64,000 bases of DNA, from contig OZ240678.1 of the NCBI GenBank assembly GCA_965198905.1, forward strand, positions 248,001 to 312,000. Reading direction: 5' to 3'. The notes under the pieces were generated by a model. It saw only the letters and a program-made list of their open reading frames with translations, had not been told where the DNA came from and did no database searches. This DNA comes from CAHJWH01 sp965198905 (GTDB lineage: Bacteria; Pseudomonadota; Alphaproteobacteria; Caulobacterales; Caulobacteraceae). The position numbers and the translations under genes were made by a program. The first letter of the stretch is position 1. Each line of letters starts with the position of its first letter. This document shows, piece after piece, positions 1 through 10,911 of the stretch.

Positions 1-1
1 C

Positions 2-859
2 AACGCGCCCTTGATCGTGCACGGCGTGCACATCCTGCCCTGGGTGCAGATCCGGCGGAGCAAGCGGCTCGTCTATCTCACCGCCGAACGCTTCTGCGCG
101 GGCTTCACCGACCTTTTCCTGGACGTCAGCCCGGCGGTGCGCGCCGAATGCCTCGCACGGGGCATAGGGCGCCCGGCCCAGCACGTGGTCGCTTTCAGCC
201 CCATGGCCGTCGAACGGTACCGCGGCGCCGAGTGGCCGTCCGACTGGCGCGAAATCCTGGGAGAGGCCGGGGCGGAGGGCGACCGAGCGCCCGGCGTCCC
301 GTCGCGGCCGTCTGTGGTGCTCATGCTGGCGGCCTTCGAGCCGCGCAAGCGCCAGCTGCAGTACCTCCACGCCCTCGCCACCTGCGCCTGTCCGGCGGAC
401 GCCGTCCTGGTGTTCGCAGGCGTCGGGCCGGAGATGGAGACGGTGCGCGCCGCGGCGGCGCGGCTCGGCTGGAGCGACCGCGTCCGTTTCCTCGGCCATC
501 GGGACGATCCCGAGAAGCTGATCGCGCTGGCCGACGTCTGCGTGCTGAGCTCGGTGCGGGAGGGTCTGCCAAGGGTCGTGGTGCAGTATGCGGCGGGCGG
601 CCGCGCCATCGTGGCCACCCGGGTCCCGGGGCTGGAGGACGTGATCGGCGACGGGGAAAACGCCATCATCGTGGACAGCGTCGCCGACGCGGCCCGGGCG
701 ACTGTGCGCCTGCTGCGCAATCCCGACCTGCGCCAGCGACTGGCGTCGGCCGCCGCGGCCACCGACGTCATGCAGTGGTCGTTGGCCCACACCTACCCGA
801 AGCTGCGCGACGCCTACGCCGCCGCCGAAGGTGGCCGCCGGCGTGCCGGGCGACGCTGA
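2..859 (+). CDS. GT4-type glycosyltransferase, 5' end cut by window edge
   Basis: GT-B fold glycosyltransferase lacking its N-terminus; the frame is open to the left edge, so the true start lies outside. The 285 visible residues hold the nucleotide-sugar domain: a GVGPEME turn, the FLGHRDDPEKL segment typical of GT4 (family 1) enzymes, and an acidic EGLPRVVVQ motif where the E-x7-E donor-binding signature is expected. It likely transfers a sugar from a nucleotide donor on the cytoplasmic face during exopolysaccharide or capsule assembly. The next gene starts almost at its stop codon, and the following four genes are also carbohydrate-related, which supports a surface polysaccharide role. Substrate cannot be told from sequence. 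No signal peptide or membrane segment is visible. Confidence 0.85.
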   Translation, partial: NAPLIVHGVHILPWVQIRRSKRLVYLTAERFCAGFTDLFLDVSPAVRAECLARGIGRPAQHVVAFSPMAVERYRGAEWPSDWREILGEAGAEGDRAPGVPSRPSVVLMLAAFEPRKRQLQYLHALATCACPADAVLVFAGVGPEMETVRAAAARLGWSDRVRFLGHRDDPEKLIALADVCVLSSVREGLPRVVVQYAAGGRAIVATRVPGLEDVIGDGENAIIVDSVADAARATVRLLRNPDLRQRLASAAAATDVMQWSLAHTYPKLRDAYAAAEGGRRRAGRR

Positions 860-861
860 CC

Positions 862-1887
862 TTGGCTCTACCAATTAAATCCGACCCGGCGCGAAGGTGG
901 CGCGCCCGGACGCCAAAGCGTTCGCTGGACCTAGTGGACCTGGCGCTCGCCATCCTCTGCACCGGCGCCGCCCTCCTCGTCGTCTCAGGGGCTTTCGCCC
1001 GGCAGGTCTGGGCCGCCGACGTCTCGAACCTGTTCCGCCCTTATGCACTCGTCGCGACGGCTTTGGTGGCGCTCGTCTGCATCGGGGCGAGACGGCGCGG
1101 CTTTGTCCTGGTCGCCCTGCTGCTGTTGGCGCTGGAGCTGCTGCTGCTGGCCACGCCCAGCCTTCAGGGCGACGCCCACCCGCGCCGCACCCTTGCGGGA
1201 CCGACGCTGCGGGTGATCACCTTCAACTGTCTCGGCACCAACCCCAACAGCCGGTCCGCGGTCGCCTGGATCCGGCGCATGCGGCCCGACGTCCTGGTGC
1301 TGGAGGAGCTGCCCACGGGCTGGGCCGAAGATCTTGCCACGTTAAAGGACATCCTGCCGTACCGCGCCTCCCAGCTTCAGCCGACGCCCGGAGACACCGA
1401 CGTCTTCAGCCGTTCACCCATGACCTCGGCGGACGCCTATCGGCCGGCGCCGGACCTTCGAACGCTGATCCACGCCGTGGTGATGCAGGATGGACGACCG
1501 GTCCAGGTCTTCGGCATCCACCCCAACACCTTGCAGACGCAAGGCGAGTGGACCAACCGCAACAACGCTCTCGAGCTCTCCGCGCAGTGGGTTCGGCAGA
1601 CCCGGGGCCGCGATCCCGTCCTGGTGCTCGGCGACTGGAACACGCCGCCCTGGTCGCCCTACTTCCACGCTTTCCTCAAGATTTCCGGGCTGAAGAGCGT
1701 GGACGGCGTTCTGTGGCCGCCGGTCACCCGGGTCCTGGGGTCTCCCTTCGGGATAAGGGTCGGCTCTCCCATCGACCATGTCGCGGCGAGCGCGGACGTG
1801 GAGGTCGGCGGCTGTGAGACCGGGCCCGACCTCGGGTCGGACCACGTGCCGCAGATCTGCCGGCTCCAGCTAGAGCCTGCGACGTAA
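862..1887 (+). CDS. membrane-anchored endonuclease/exonuclease/phosphatase (EEP) family protein
   Basis: About 341 residues. Three hydrophobic segments near the N-terminus (about residues 25-100) are followed by an EEP/DNase I-like domain. Visible motifs are ITFNCLG (metal-binding Asn), RPDVLVLEEL (metal-binding Glu), VFGIHPNT, VLGDWNTPP (catalytic Asp and Asn) and the C-terminal GSDHVPQ (catalytic Asp-His). All catalytic positions appear intact, so an active phosphodiesterase or phosphomonoesterase facing the periplasm is likely. The start is uncertain: TTG at 862, three bases after the glycosyltransferase stop, is used here; GTG at 934 is an alternative that would cut just before the first membrane segment. 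The substrate could be a lipid or polysaccharide phosphate rather than nucleic acid, given the sugar-gene neighbourhood; that is inference. Confidence 0.8.
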   Translation: MALPIKSDPARRWRARTPKRSLDLVDLALAILCTGAALLVVSGAFARQVWAADVSNLFRPYALVATALVALVCIGARRRGFVLVALLLLALELLLLATPSLQGDAHPRRTLAGPTLRVITFNCLGTNPNSRSAVAWIRRMRPDVLVLEELPTGWAEDLATLKDILPYRASQLQPTPGDTDVFSRSPMTSADAYRPAPDLRTLIHAVVMQDGRPVQVFGIHPNTLQTQGEWTNRNNALELSAQWVRQTRGRDPVLVLGDWNTPPWSPYFHAFLKISGLKSVDGVLWPPVTRVLGSPFGIRVGSPIDHVAASADVEVGGCETGPDLGSDHVPQICRLQLEPAT

Positions 1888-1948
1888 AACGTGGTCGCTA
1901 GTTGTAGGGCGGACTTCTATCGTGATCCACGGGCAGGGGGGCTGAGCG

Positions 1949-3061
1949 ATGCTGTGCACCACACGGACGCCGCTGAGGGTCAGCCTGTTCGGCGGCGGTA
2001 CCGACTATCCAGACTATTTCGAGCGCGCGCCGGGCGCCGTGGTCGGCTTCTCGATCAACCGCTACATCTACATCAGCGCGCTGATCCTCACCGCCTGGCA
2101 GGCCTACGACTACCGGGTGGCCTATTCGCAGCTGGAGCACACCTCCAGCATCGACGACATCCAGCACCCGATCGTGCGCGAGGTGCTGCGCCATTACGGC
2201 GTGGATGAGCGGCTGGACATCAACATCCTGTCGGACCTGCCGGCCAGCGGCGGCCTGGGCTCGTCCTCGGCCTTCACCGTGGGGTTCGTGAATCTGATCT
2301 CCAACATGTTCAACCGCCCGCTGACCAAGATGGAGCTGGCCCGCAAGGCGATGTTCGTGGAACAGGAGCTGCTGGCCGAAAACGTCGGCGTGCAGGACCA
2401 GCTCCACACCGCCATGGGCGGGGTGAACCGCTTCGACTTCGAGGGCCGCCGGCGGTTCCGCATGACGCCGCTCCACCTTGATCTTGCAACCCTGGAGCGG
2501 CTCAACAGCTGCATGGTGCTGGTCCACACCGGCGCGCCGCGCAAGGCCAGCGACATCGCCTTGGAGCAGATCGGCGCGATCAAGGCCGGGCGCTCCGACC
2601 CGGATCTGGCTCGGCTCTACGACATGGTGTCGTTCGCCGTGGAGCTGCTGGAGGACGGCGGAGACGTCGTGCCGGACCTCGGGCTGATGCTGCGCGAGTC
2701 CTGGGCGGTCAAGCGCACCCTCTCGTCGCGGGTGACCAGTCCGGAGATCGACGACCTCTACGCGCGCTGCCTGACGGCGGGCGCTTATGGCGGCAAGCTT
2801 TGCGGCGCAGGCGGCGGCGGTTTCCTGCTCATGCTGGTGGAGCCAGAGCGCCGCGCGGCGCTGGAAGCGGCGGTCTCGCCCCTGCCGGTGATTCCCATCG
2901 AGATCGACGTGCACGGCTCGACCCTGATCCACCCGCCGAGCGGGGTGATCTCGTGGCGCAACCGGGCCAAGCCGGCCACGCTCCAGCCCGAACCGTTCAG
3001 CGTCCGGCACGGGATTGACGTCGGCGGGACGCTCACCCAGGAAGAGGTATGCGCGTCCTGA
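1949..3061 (+). CDS. GHMP family sugar kinase (heptose-7-phosphate kinase-like)
   Basis: 370 residues, usual length for HddA-type GHMP kinases. The N-terminal RTPLRVSLFGGGTDY motif is characteristic of the D-glycero-D-manno-heptose 7-phosphate / fucose kinase branch. The ATP-binding motif SGGLGSSSAF is at about residues 100-109, and the third GHMP motif GKLCGAGGGGF is near residue 285. It phosphorylates a sugar or sugar phosphate at the anomeric carbon, making a precursor for nucleotide-sugar synthesis. ATG at 1949 follows a purine-rich GGGGGG Shine-Dalgarno stretch. Its end overlaps the next gene by 13 bases, so the two are translationally coupled. No nucleotidyltransferase is adjacent, so the activated donor is probably finished by an enzyme encoded elsewhere. 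Confidence 0.85.
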   Translation: MLCTTRTPLRVSLFGGGTDYPDYFERAPGAVVGFSINRYIYISALILTAWQAYDYRVAYSQLEHTSSIDDIQHPIVREVLRHYGVDERLDINILSDLPASGGLGSSSAFTVGFVNLISNMFNRPLTKMELARKAMFVEQELLAENVGVQDQLHTAMGGVNRFDFEGRRRFRMTPLHLDLATLERLNSCMVLVHTGAPRKASDIALEQIGAIKAGRSDPDLARLYDMVSFAVELLEDGGDVVPDLGLMLRESWAVKRTLSSRVTSPEIDDLYARCLTAGAYGGKLCGAGGGGFLLMLVEPERRAALEAAVSPLPVIPIEIDVHGSTLIHPPSGVISWRNRAKPATLQPEPFSVRHGIDVGGTLTQEEVCAS

Positions 3062-3981
3062 TCACTGGCGGAGCCGGATATATTGGCTCCATCCTGGCTC
3101 CCCTCCTCCTCGAAGCCGGGCACTCGGTCACCGTCGTCGACCTTTTCCCAGGGTTCGGGACCAGCCTGTCGGGCTGCTGCCGCCATGACGATTTCACCCC
3201 GATCCGGGGCGACGCCCGCGACCCCCGCCTGCTGGACGACCAGGTTCCGCGACACGACGTGATCGTGCCCCTCGCCGCCCTGGTGGGCGCGCCGCTCTGC
3301 GCGCGGGACGCCATAGGTGCTGTGACCACCAACCGGGACGCGGTGAGCGCCGTGGTGGAGCGGCTGTCGCCGGACCAGCGGCTAGTCTACCCCACCACCA
3401 ATTCCGGCTATGGCGTCGGCGACAAGGACGCCTTCTGCACCGAGGAGTCGGCCCTGCGCCCCGTGTCGCTGTACGGCACGACCAAGGTGGAGGCGGAGGC
3501 GGCCGTGCTCGACTCGGGCAAGGGCGTGACGCTGCGGCTGGCGACGGTGTTCGGCGTGGCCCCGCGGATGCGTGTGGACCTGCTGGTCAACGACTTCACC
3601 TGGCGCGCCGTGCACGACAGAGCGCTGGTGGTGTTCGAAGGCCATTTCCGGCGCAACTACATCCACATCCGAGACGTGGCCAAGACCTTCATGCACGTCC
3701 TCGTCAACTACGACGCGATGCTGGGCAAGGCTTTCAACGTCGGACTGTCCACCGCCAACCTGTCCAAGCTGCAGCTGTGCGAACGCATCCAGGCCCAGGT
3801 TCCAGGCTTCGTCTATCTGGAGGCGCCGATCGGGGAGGACCCGGACAAGCGCGACTACATCGTTTCCAACGCCCGGCTGGAAGCCACGGGCTGGTCGCCG
3901 GACTGGACGCTCGACGCCGGCATAGCGGAGCTGGTCAGGGGCTATCGCATGATGAACGTCGTCGGGTTCAGCAACGTCTGA
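3049..3981 (+). CDS. NAD-dependent sugar epimerase/dehydratase (extended SDR)
   Basis: 310 residues. The Rossmann motif GGAGYIG is at residues 7-13. The active site shows Ser119 in PTTNSGYG and the Tyr142-x3-Lys146 pair in LYGTTK. This is the extended short-chain dehydrogenase architecture of nucleotide-sugar 4-epimerases and 4,6-dehydratases. The acidic residue after strand 2 (VVDLF, Asp31) points to NAD rather than NADP. The start overlaps the GHMP kinase by 13 bases and a glycosyltransferase follows 4 bases after the stop, giving a compact kinase-epimerase-transferase operon. The exact sugar is not deducible. ATG at 3049 is preceded by GGAAGAGG. Confidence 0.9.
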   Translation: MRVLITGGAGYIGSILAPLLLEAGHSVTVVDLFPGFGTSLSGCCRHDDFTPIRGDARDPRLLDDQVPRHDVIVPLAALVGAPLCARDAIGAVTTNRDAVSAVVERLSPDQRLVYPTTNSGYGVGDKDAFCTEESALRPVSLYGTTKVEAEAAVLDSGKGVTLRLATVFGVAPRMRVDLLVNDFTWRAVHDRALVVFEGHFRRNYIHIRDVAKTFMHVLVNYDAMLGKAFNVGLSTANLSKLQLCERIQAQVPGFVYLEAPIGEDPDKRDYIVSNARLEATGWSPDWTLDAGIAELVRGYRMMNVVGFSNV

Positions 3982-3985
3982 CACC

Positions 3986-5353
3986 GTGTCGCGCCCGAAC
4001 GGGACCGACCCCGCCGCCCGAACCTTCGCCCTGATCGACCACAGTCTGACGAGCCCCCTCGGCCACAATCTCACCTACGCCCGGCGGGTGCTCTGCGCAG
4101 CGTCGCTGCAGGGCTATCGCGTGATCGCGGGCGTCGGTGGCGACGGCGGGGGCCAGGATGTCTGCGCACAGAGCCTGGCGATGTTTCCCCGCAATGTCTG
4201 GTCGAACAACCCTGCGGAGGGTCGACGCTGGCATGCGGCGGCGGCCGTGGGCCGGCTGCTGTCTCGGGACCGCCCCGCCTTGCGCCCCGGCGATGAAGCC
4301 CAGGTCGCGGCGCCGGAGGTTAGTCCGTCGCCCCTCCCCGGCGACCGCCTGTCTCGCCTGACCCAGGGCCTGCGCCAGGACGGCGCGGCCCTGCTCGCCG
4401 CCAGGAGCGCCGCACGCCGGTTCGGGGACGAGCTCGCCGCCTTTGTGGACGGCGCGACCCTGTCGCCGGGGGACATCGTCTACATGCCCACCGTGCTCGC
4501 TGCCGAGGTGCAGGGACTGGAGCGCCTGCTGGACCGCTCGGACCTCGCCCGCCGGCTTTGCTGGCGATTGATGCTCCGATACTCCCCCCAGGCTCGGTCG
4601 GTCCGGACATCCCTCGCGGCCGCCGTGAAGCGACTGCACAGGCGCGCCGAGGTGGACGCCCGCTTCTTCAGCGACACTGAACCGCTCTGCGAAATGTACC
4701 AGCGGCTCTGCGGCGCGCCCTTCGACCTGCTGCCGGTGCCCGTCGACGGCGAGCCGGTGGTTCGGGCGCTCCACGACGGCCCGCTGGTCATCGGCTATTT
4801 CGGCGATGCGCGCGACGAGAAGGGTTTTGACCTGCTGCCCGAGATCATCCGCTGCGTCCGCGCCGACGCGACCGGCCATCGCTCCATCCGCTTTGCCGTC
4901 CAGGTCAATCTGAACACCGCCGAAGGCGACGCGCGCACCCGCGCCGCCCGCGCCAAGCTCGTCCGGATGCAGGCGGAAGACCTGGAGCTGATCGACGGCC
5001 CGCTCACCCCGCGGAGCTATGGCGAGCTGTTCGACCGCACCGCCGTGGTGCTGCTGCCCTACCAGCCCGGCCCCTATGTGGAGCGCTCCTCCGGCATTTT
5101 GATGGAGGCGGTCATGGCGGGGCTGCCCTGCATCGTCACCCGGGGAGGATGGATGCAGGCGGTGCTGGACTCGGCCCCCGCAGAGACGCCGGCCGGCCTC
5201 GCCACAGAGGCGCGACCGCAGGCCCTGGCGGACGCGGTGCTGCGCATCGCCGCCGACTGGTCGCTCTACGCCAAGGGCGCCCAGGCGCTGCGCCAGACCC
5301 TGCGCCCCCGCTACGACCCGGCCGAGCTGGTGCGAAAGGTTGCGGAGACGTAG
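3986..5353 (+). CDS. glycosyltransferase (GT-B fold, family 1/4-like)
   Basis: 455 residues. GTG start at 3986, four bases after the epimerase stop. The N-terminal half begins with FALIDHSLTSPLGHNL, an N-terminal glycine loop of GT-B enzymes. The C-terminal half has YFGDARDEKGFDLLPEII, LLPYQPGPYVERSSGILMEAV and the conserved glycine/proline pattern of the donor site. No membrane segment is seen. Probably a cytoplasmic transferase that adds a sugar to a growing polysaccharide. A run of about 80 residues in the middle (roughly 95-180) is less conserved in appearance, with Arg/Ala-rich composition. It closes the polysaccharide operon and is followed by a palindromic repeat and the convergent alaS. 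Confidence 0.8.
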   Translation: MSRPNGTDPAARTFALIDHSLTSPLGHNLTYARRVLCAASLQGYRVIAGVGGDGGGQDVCAQSLAMFPRNVWSNNPAEGRRWHAAAAVGRLLSRDRPALRPGDEAQVAAPEVSPSPLPGDRLSRLTQGLRQDGAALLAARSAARRFGDELAAFVDGATLSPGDIVYMPTVLAAEVQGLERLLDRSDLARRLCWRLMLRYSPQARSVRTSLAAAVKRLHRRAEVDARFFSDTEPLCEMYQRLCGAPFDLLPVPVDGEPVVRALHDGPLVIGYFGDARDEKGFDLLPEIIRCVRADATGHRSIRFAVQVNLNTAEGDARTRAARAKLVRMQAEDLELIDGPLTPRSYGELFDRTAVVLLPYQPGPYVERSSGILMEAVMAGLPCIVTRGGWMQAVLDSAPAETPAGLATEARPQALADAVLRIAADWSLYAKGAQALRQTLRPRYDPAELVRKVAET

Positions 5354-5388
5354 CGCCGGATGAGTTTAGGCGCGAAGGCCTGCATTCG

Positions 5389-5470
5389 CCTCATCCTGAG
5401 CTTGTCGAGAAGTGCGAGACATCCGCCGGGCGCGCCGCGGCCTCGTCCTTCGACGGGCTCAGGATGAGGC
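5389..5470. repeat. 82-bp palindromic intergenic repeat, family A copy 1
   Basis: Left arm CCTCATCCTGAGCTTGTCGA (5390-5409) and right arm TCGACGGGCTCAGGATGAGG (5450-5469) form a long stem with GC-rich material between. A second copy lies at 21447-21526 with the same arms and matching internal words (GTGCGAG, GCCTCGTC). Both copies lie between convergent genes, so the hairpin could stop transcription from both sides. Similar REP/MITE-like units are common in Caulobacterales genomes. Confidence 0.85.
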
Positions 5471-5543
5471 CGAGTGTGAGGTCAGCGGTTCCCGCGGCCA
5501 TCATCCCTCGCTACCGCCAGCGCCCGCGTCGCCGCTGCGAGTG

Positions 5544-8207
<2,664 letters not shown>

Positions 8208-8290
8208 GGAGGGTCCGAACGGCGAAGCTGATCCTGATATAGAAAACCGCCGGCCCTCAGGCCAGCCGCGTCGCGTGGGCGACGTTGGTG

Positions 8291-8410
8291 TTAGCGCCTG
8301 AGCTTCACCCGGCCCAGCAGGCGGGCCTTGAGCTTGCTGGGCACGAACATGGACCAGACCAGCCAGGCCGCCGCCCCCGCCACGAGCAGATAGGCGATCA
8401 GCGACTGCAC
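8291..8410 (-). CDS. small membrane protein of 39 residues downstream of feoB
   Basis: Short reading frame starting with GTG five bases after the feoB stop codon and ending TAA at 8291. It begins MQSLIAYLLVAG, continues with a hydrophobic stretch AAAWLVWSMFV, and ends with a basic tail (KLKARLLGRVKLRR). This gives one predicted transmembrane helix with positive-inside topology. Small single-helix proteins after feoB are common in proteobacteria (FeoC-like or DUF6587-like genes), but this one has no cysteine cluster or winged helix, so it is not FeoC. A role stabilising or assembling FeoB is inference. Codon usage (GC-rich third positions) and tight spacing argue for a real gene. Confidence 0.65.
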   Translation of the reverse strand: MQSLIAYLLVAGAAAWLVWSMFVPSKLKARLLGRVKLRR

Positions 8411-8414
8411 GGCC

Positions 8415-10364
8415 TCAGGCCCCCGCCATCTGGGCGAGGTGATAGGTCAGGAAGGCCGCCGCATAGGCCAGCACGGTCATGTAGACGAACATGATGGTGG
8501 GCCACTTCCAGGAGTTGGTCTCGCGCTTCACGACGCCCAGCGTCGAGGCGCACTGGGGGGCGAAGATGAACCAGGCCAGCATGGACAGGGCGGACGCCAT
8601 CGACCAGTGCGCGTGCAGGACGCCGGCGAGGGGACCGATCGCGTTCTCCCCGCCCTGCACGGCGTAGACAGTGCCGAGCGCCGCCACCGCAACCTCCCGC
8701 GCCGCCATGGCGGGCACCAGCGCCACCGCCATCTGCCAGGTAAAGCCGATCGGGGCCAGGATGGGCTCCATGGCGTGGCCTAGCATGCCGGCGAAGCTGT
8801 AGTTGATGGCGGGACCGACCGCGCCCGGCGGGGCCGACGGCGTGGAGCTGAGAAACCAGATCAGCACCATCATGGCCAAGATCACAGTGCCGGCCCGGGT
8901 CAGGAAGACCTTGGCCCGGGTCCAGACCCCCATCAGCACGTTCTTGAGGTCCGGCAGCTTGTAGGCCGGCAGCTCCATCAGGAACGGCTCCGGCGCCCCG
9001 CGCCAGAATAGCTTGCGGATGACGAAGCCGACCGACAAGGCGCTGACGATGCCCGCGGAATAGAGGCCGAACATCACCAAGCCCTGCAGGCTGGCGAAGC
9101 CCCAGACCGTGCGGTTGGGAATGAAGGCGGAGATGATCAGGGTGTAGACCGGGATACGCGCCGAACACGTCATCAGCGGCGCCACCAGGATGGTGGTGAG
9201 CCGGTCGCGCTTATTGTCGATCACCCTCGCGCCCATGATCCCCGGGATGGCGCAGGCGAAGCTCGACAGCAGCGGGATGAAGGCGCGCCCGTGCAGGCCG
9301 GCGCCCCCCATCACCCTGTCCATCAGGAAGGCGGCCCGGGCCATGTAGCCCAGGTCCTCCAGCACGATGATGAAGAAGAACAGGATCAGGATCTGCGGCA
9401 GGAAGACCAGCACGCTGCCGACGCCCGAGATCACCCCCTGCGAGATCAAGTCGCGCAACAGGCCCGGTGGTAGGGTCTGGCCGACATAGACGCCGAGGCT
9501 GTCGAAGGCGGCCTTGATCGCGTCCATCAGGGGCTGGGCCCAGGTGAACACCGCCTGGAACATCAGGAAGAGGACGGCCAGCAGGATGACCGACCCGAAG
9601 ATGGGATGAAGCAGCACGCCGTCCAACTTGCCGGTCAGGGTGTCGGGGCGCGACGGCTGGGAGACGCAGGCCTTGCGGATGCGCTCGGCCTCGCGGTGTG
9701 CGGCGCGCAGATCGGCGGGCGCCGGCTCGCGCCAGTCGATCCGGGTGGAGAGCGACCCAGGCCCCCGCGCCAGCCGCTGGGCGGTGGCGAGCAGGGCGTC
9801 CAGGCCGCGCTTGCGCGTCGCCACGGTGGTCACCACCGGGATGCCGAGCTCCCGGGACAGCGCTTCGACATCGATGCTCCAGCCCTGCCGCTCGGCGATG
9901 TCGAACATGTTGAGCGCCAGCACCATAGGCCGGCCGACCTGCTTCAGCTCGAGCACGAGACGCAGCGCGCCGCGCAGGTTGGTGGCGTCGGCGATGCAGA
10001 CCAGCACGTCGGGCGCCGGTTCGCCCTGAAGGCGGCCGAGCACGGCGTCCCGGGTGACGACCTCGTCGGGACTGCGGGCGCGCAGGGAATAGGTGCCGGG
10101 CAGGTCGAGCACCCGCGCCCGCCAACCGTCCGCCGTCCTCACCGCACCTTCCTTGCGCTCGACGGTGACGCCGGCGTAGTTGGCGACCTTCTGGCGGCTG
10201 CCGGTCAGGGCGTTGAACAGGGCCGTCTTGCCGCAGTTCGGCGCGCCGATCAGCGCGAGCCTTGCGGCGGCGATCGGCAGGGGCGCGGTGGGCGCACCTC
10301 CTTCGGTGTTCAGGCGATCGGCGAGAGTGGGCGGTAGGGGCTCGAGAACCGCCTCGGATGTCAT
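8415..10364 (-). CDS. feoB: ferrous iron transporter FeoB
   Basis: 649-residue inner membrane Fe(II) transporter. The N-terminal G-protein domain has G1 GAPNCGKT (40-47), G3 DLPG (87-90) and G4 NMFD (152-155). A linker and then the Gate/core membrane domain follow, with the duplicated pattern including GSVLVFLPQILILFF, GLHGRAFIPLLSSFACAIPGIM and the second-half VALVPAMAAREVAVAALG. It is shorter than enterobacterial FeoB but typical for alphaproteobacteria. The start overlaps feoA by four bases (ATGA), and a 39-residue membrane ORF follows. Expression is probably iron-repressed through the Fur-like boxes upstream of feoA. Confidence 0.96.
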   Translation of the reverse strand: MTSEAVLEPLPPTLADRLNTEGGAPTAPLPIAAARLALIGAPNCGKTALFNALTGSRQKVANYAGVTVERKEGAVRTADGWRARVLDLPGTYSLRARSPDEVVTRDAVLGRLQGEPAPDVLVCIADATNLRGALRLVLELKQVGRPMVLALNMFDIAERQGWSIDVEALSRELGIPVVTTVATRKRGLDALLATAQRLARGPGSLSTRIDWREPAPADLRAAHREAERIRKACVSQPSRPDTLTGKLDGVLLHPIFGSVILLAVLFLMFQAVFTWAQPLMDAIKAAFDSLGVYVGQTLPPGLLRDLISQGVISGVGSVLVFLPQILILFFFIIVLEDLGYMARAAFLMDRVMGGAGLHGRAFIPLLSSFACAIPGIMGARVIDNKRDRLTTILVAPLMTCSARIPVYTLIISAFIPNRTVWGFASLQGLVMFGLYSAGIVSALSVGFVIRKLFWRGAPEPFLMELPAYKLPDLKNVLMGVWTRAKVFLTRAGTVILAMMVLIWFLSSTPSAPPGAVGPAINYSFAGMLGHAMEPILAPIGFTWQMAVALVPAMAAREVAVAALGTVYAVQGGENAIGPLAGVLHAHWSMASALSMLAWFIFAPQCASTLGVVKRETNSWKWPTIMFVYMTVLAYAAAFLTYHLAQMAGA

Positions 10365-10720
10365 GCGGCTCGGCGGCGGCTCGGACGAAGGCGGCCGGCC
10401 TCGACCTGAACCAGCACAGCGTCGGCCTCCCGGCGGCGCAGCGCGATGCGGGCGTCGTCGATCTTCACCGCGATCGGATCGCCGCCAAGCGCGCCCTCAT
10501 GGAGGATTTCGATCCTCGCGCCTTCGACGAAGCCGATCTCCAGCAACCGGCGCTCAAGCTCCGTCGGCTCCAGGCAGTTGGAAGCGGTCGAGCCCAGGCG
10601 AGCGCCGACGGAGGCGACGACGCCACGCATTCCGCACGCCCCCTGACCAAGGGGAATGATCCCGCGCGCCCGATCGTCGGACAGCGGCGCCAGGATCGAA
10701 CGACGGGGAGACTCGTGCAT
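10361..10720 (-). CDS. feoA: FeoA family ferrous iron transport accessory protein
   Basis: 119 residues with an SH3-like FeoA domain: RRLLEIGFVEGARIEILHEG, GGDPIAVKI and ALRRREADAVLVQVE. FeoA binds FeoB on the cytoplasmic side and is needed for Fe(II) uptake. ATG at 10720 was chosen over the longer reading from 10792, because the longer one would run through both Fur-like boxes; the segment after residue 20 already covers the full domain. A shorter start at the internal Met of CGMRGVV would cut the first strand. Overlaps feoB by ATGA. An N-terminal extension of about 25 residues (HESPRRSILAPLSDDRARG) is longer than in most FeoA proteins. Confidence 0.88.
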   Translation of the reverse strand: MHESPRRSILAPLSDDRARGIIPLGQGACGMRGVVASVGARLGSTASNCLEPTELERRLLEIGFVEGARIEILHEGALGGDPIAVKIDDARIALRRREADAVLVQVEAGRLRPSRRRAA

Positions 10721-10752
10721 CCGCTTTAACAAGGTCGTCTGACGCTCCAGCC

Positions 10753-10771
10753 GAGAATGAGTATCAGTACC
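10753..10771 (-). promoter_or_regulatory. Fur-like box 1 upstream of feoA
   Basis: Minus-strand GGTACTGATACTCATTCTC matches the classical 19-bp Fur consensus at about 15 of 19 positions by eye. It lies 33 bases upstream of the feoA start, placing it over the expected promoter core. Confidence 0.65.
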
Positions 10772-10777
10772 CTGCGC

Positions 10778-10796
10778 GCGAATGATTATCAATGTC
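10778..10796 (-). promoter_or_regulatory. Fur-like box 2 upstream of feoA
   Basis: Minus-strand GACATTGATAATCATTCGC matches the 19-bp Fur consensus at about 15 of 19 positions, including an unbroken TGATAATCATT core. It is 25 bases from box 1. Two spaced sites suggest cooperative repression of feoAB, and possibly of the divergent oxidoreductase at 10912. Confidence 0.72.
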
Positions 10797-10911
10797 CCTC
10801 TTTCGCAGGCGCCGCCGCGCCTTCGTCGCAGGCGCCGCCCGGGGCGACCGCCCGGAACTGCGCCGCCGGCGCGCCTGTTTCGAAGCTGCGCACCGACAGG
10901 AGCCCTGACCG

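Noticed and set aside
897..1817. Alternative frame of 306 codons overlapping the EEP-family gene
   Set aside because: Composition is Arg/Pro-rich without motifs, whereas the chosen frame carries all EEP catalytic blocks.
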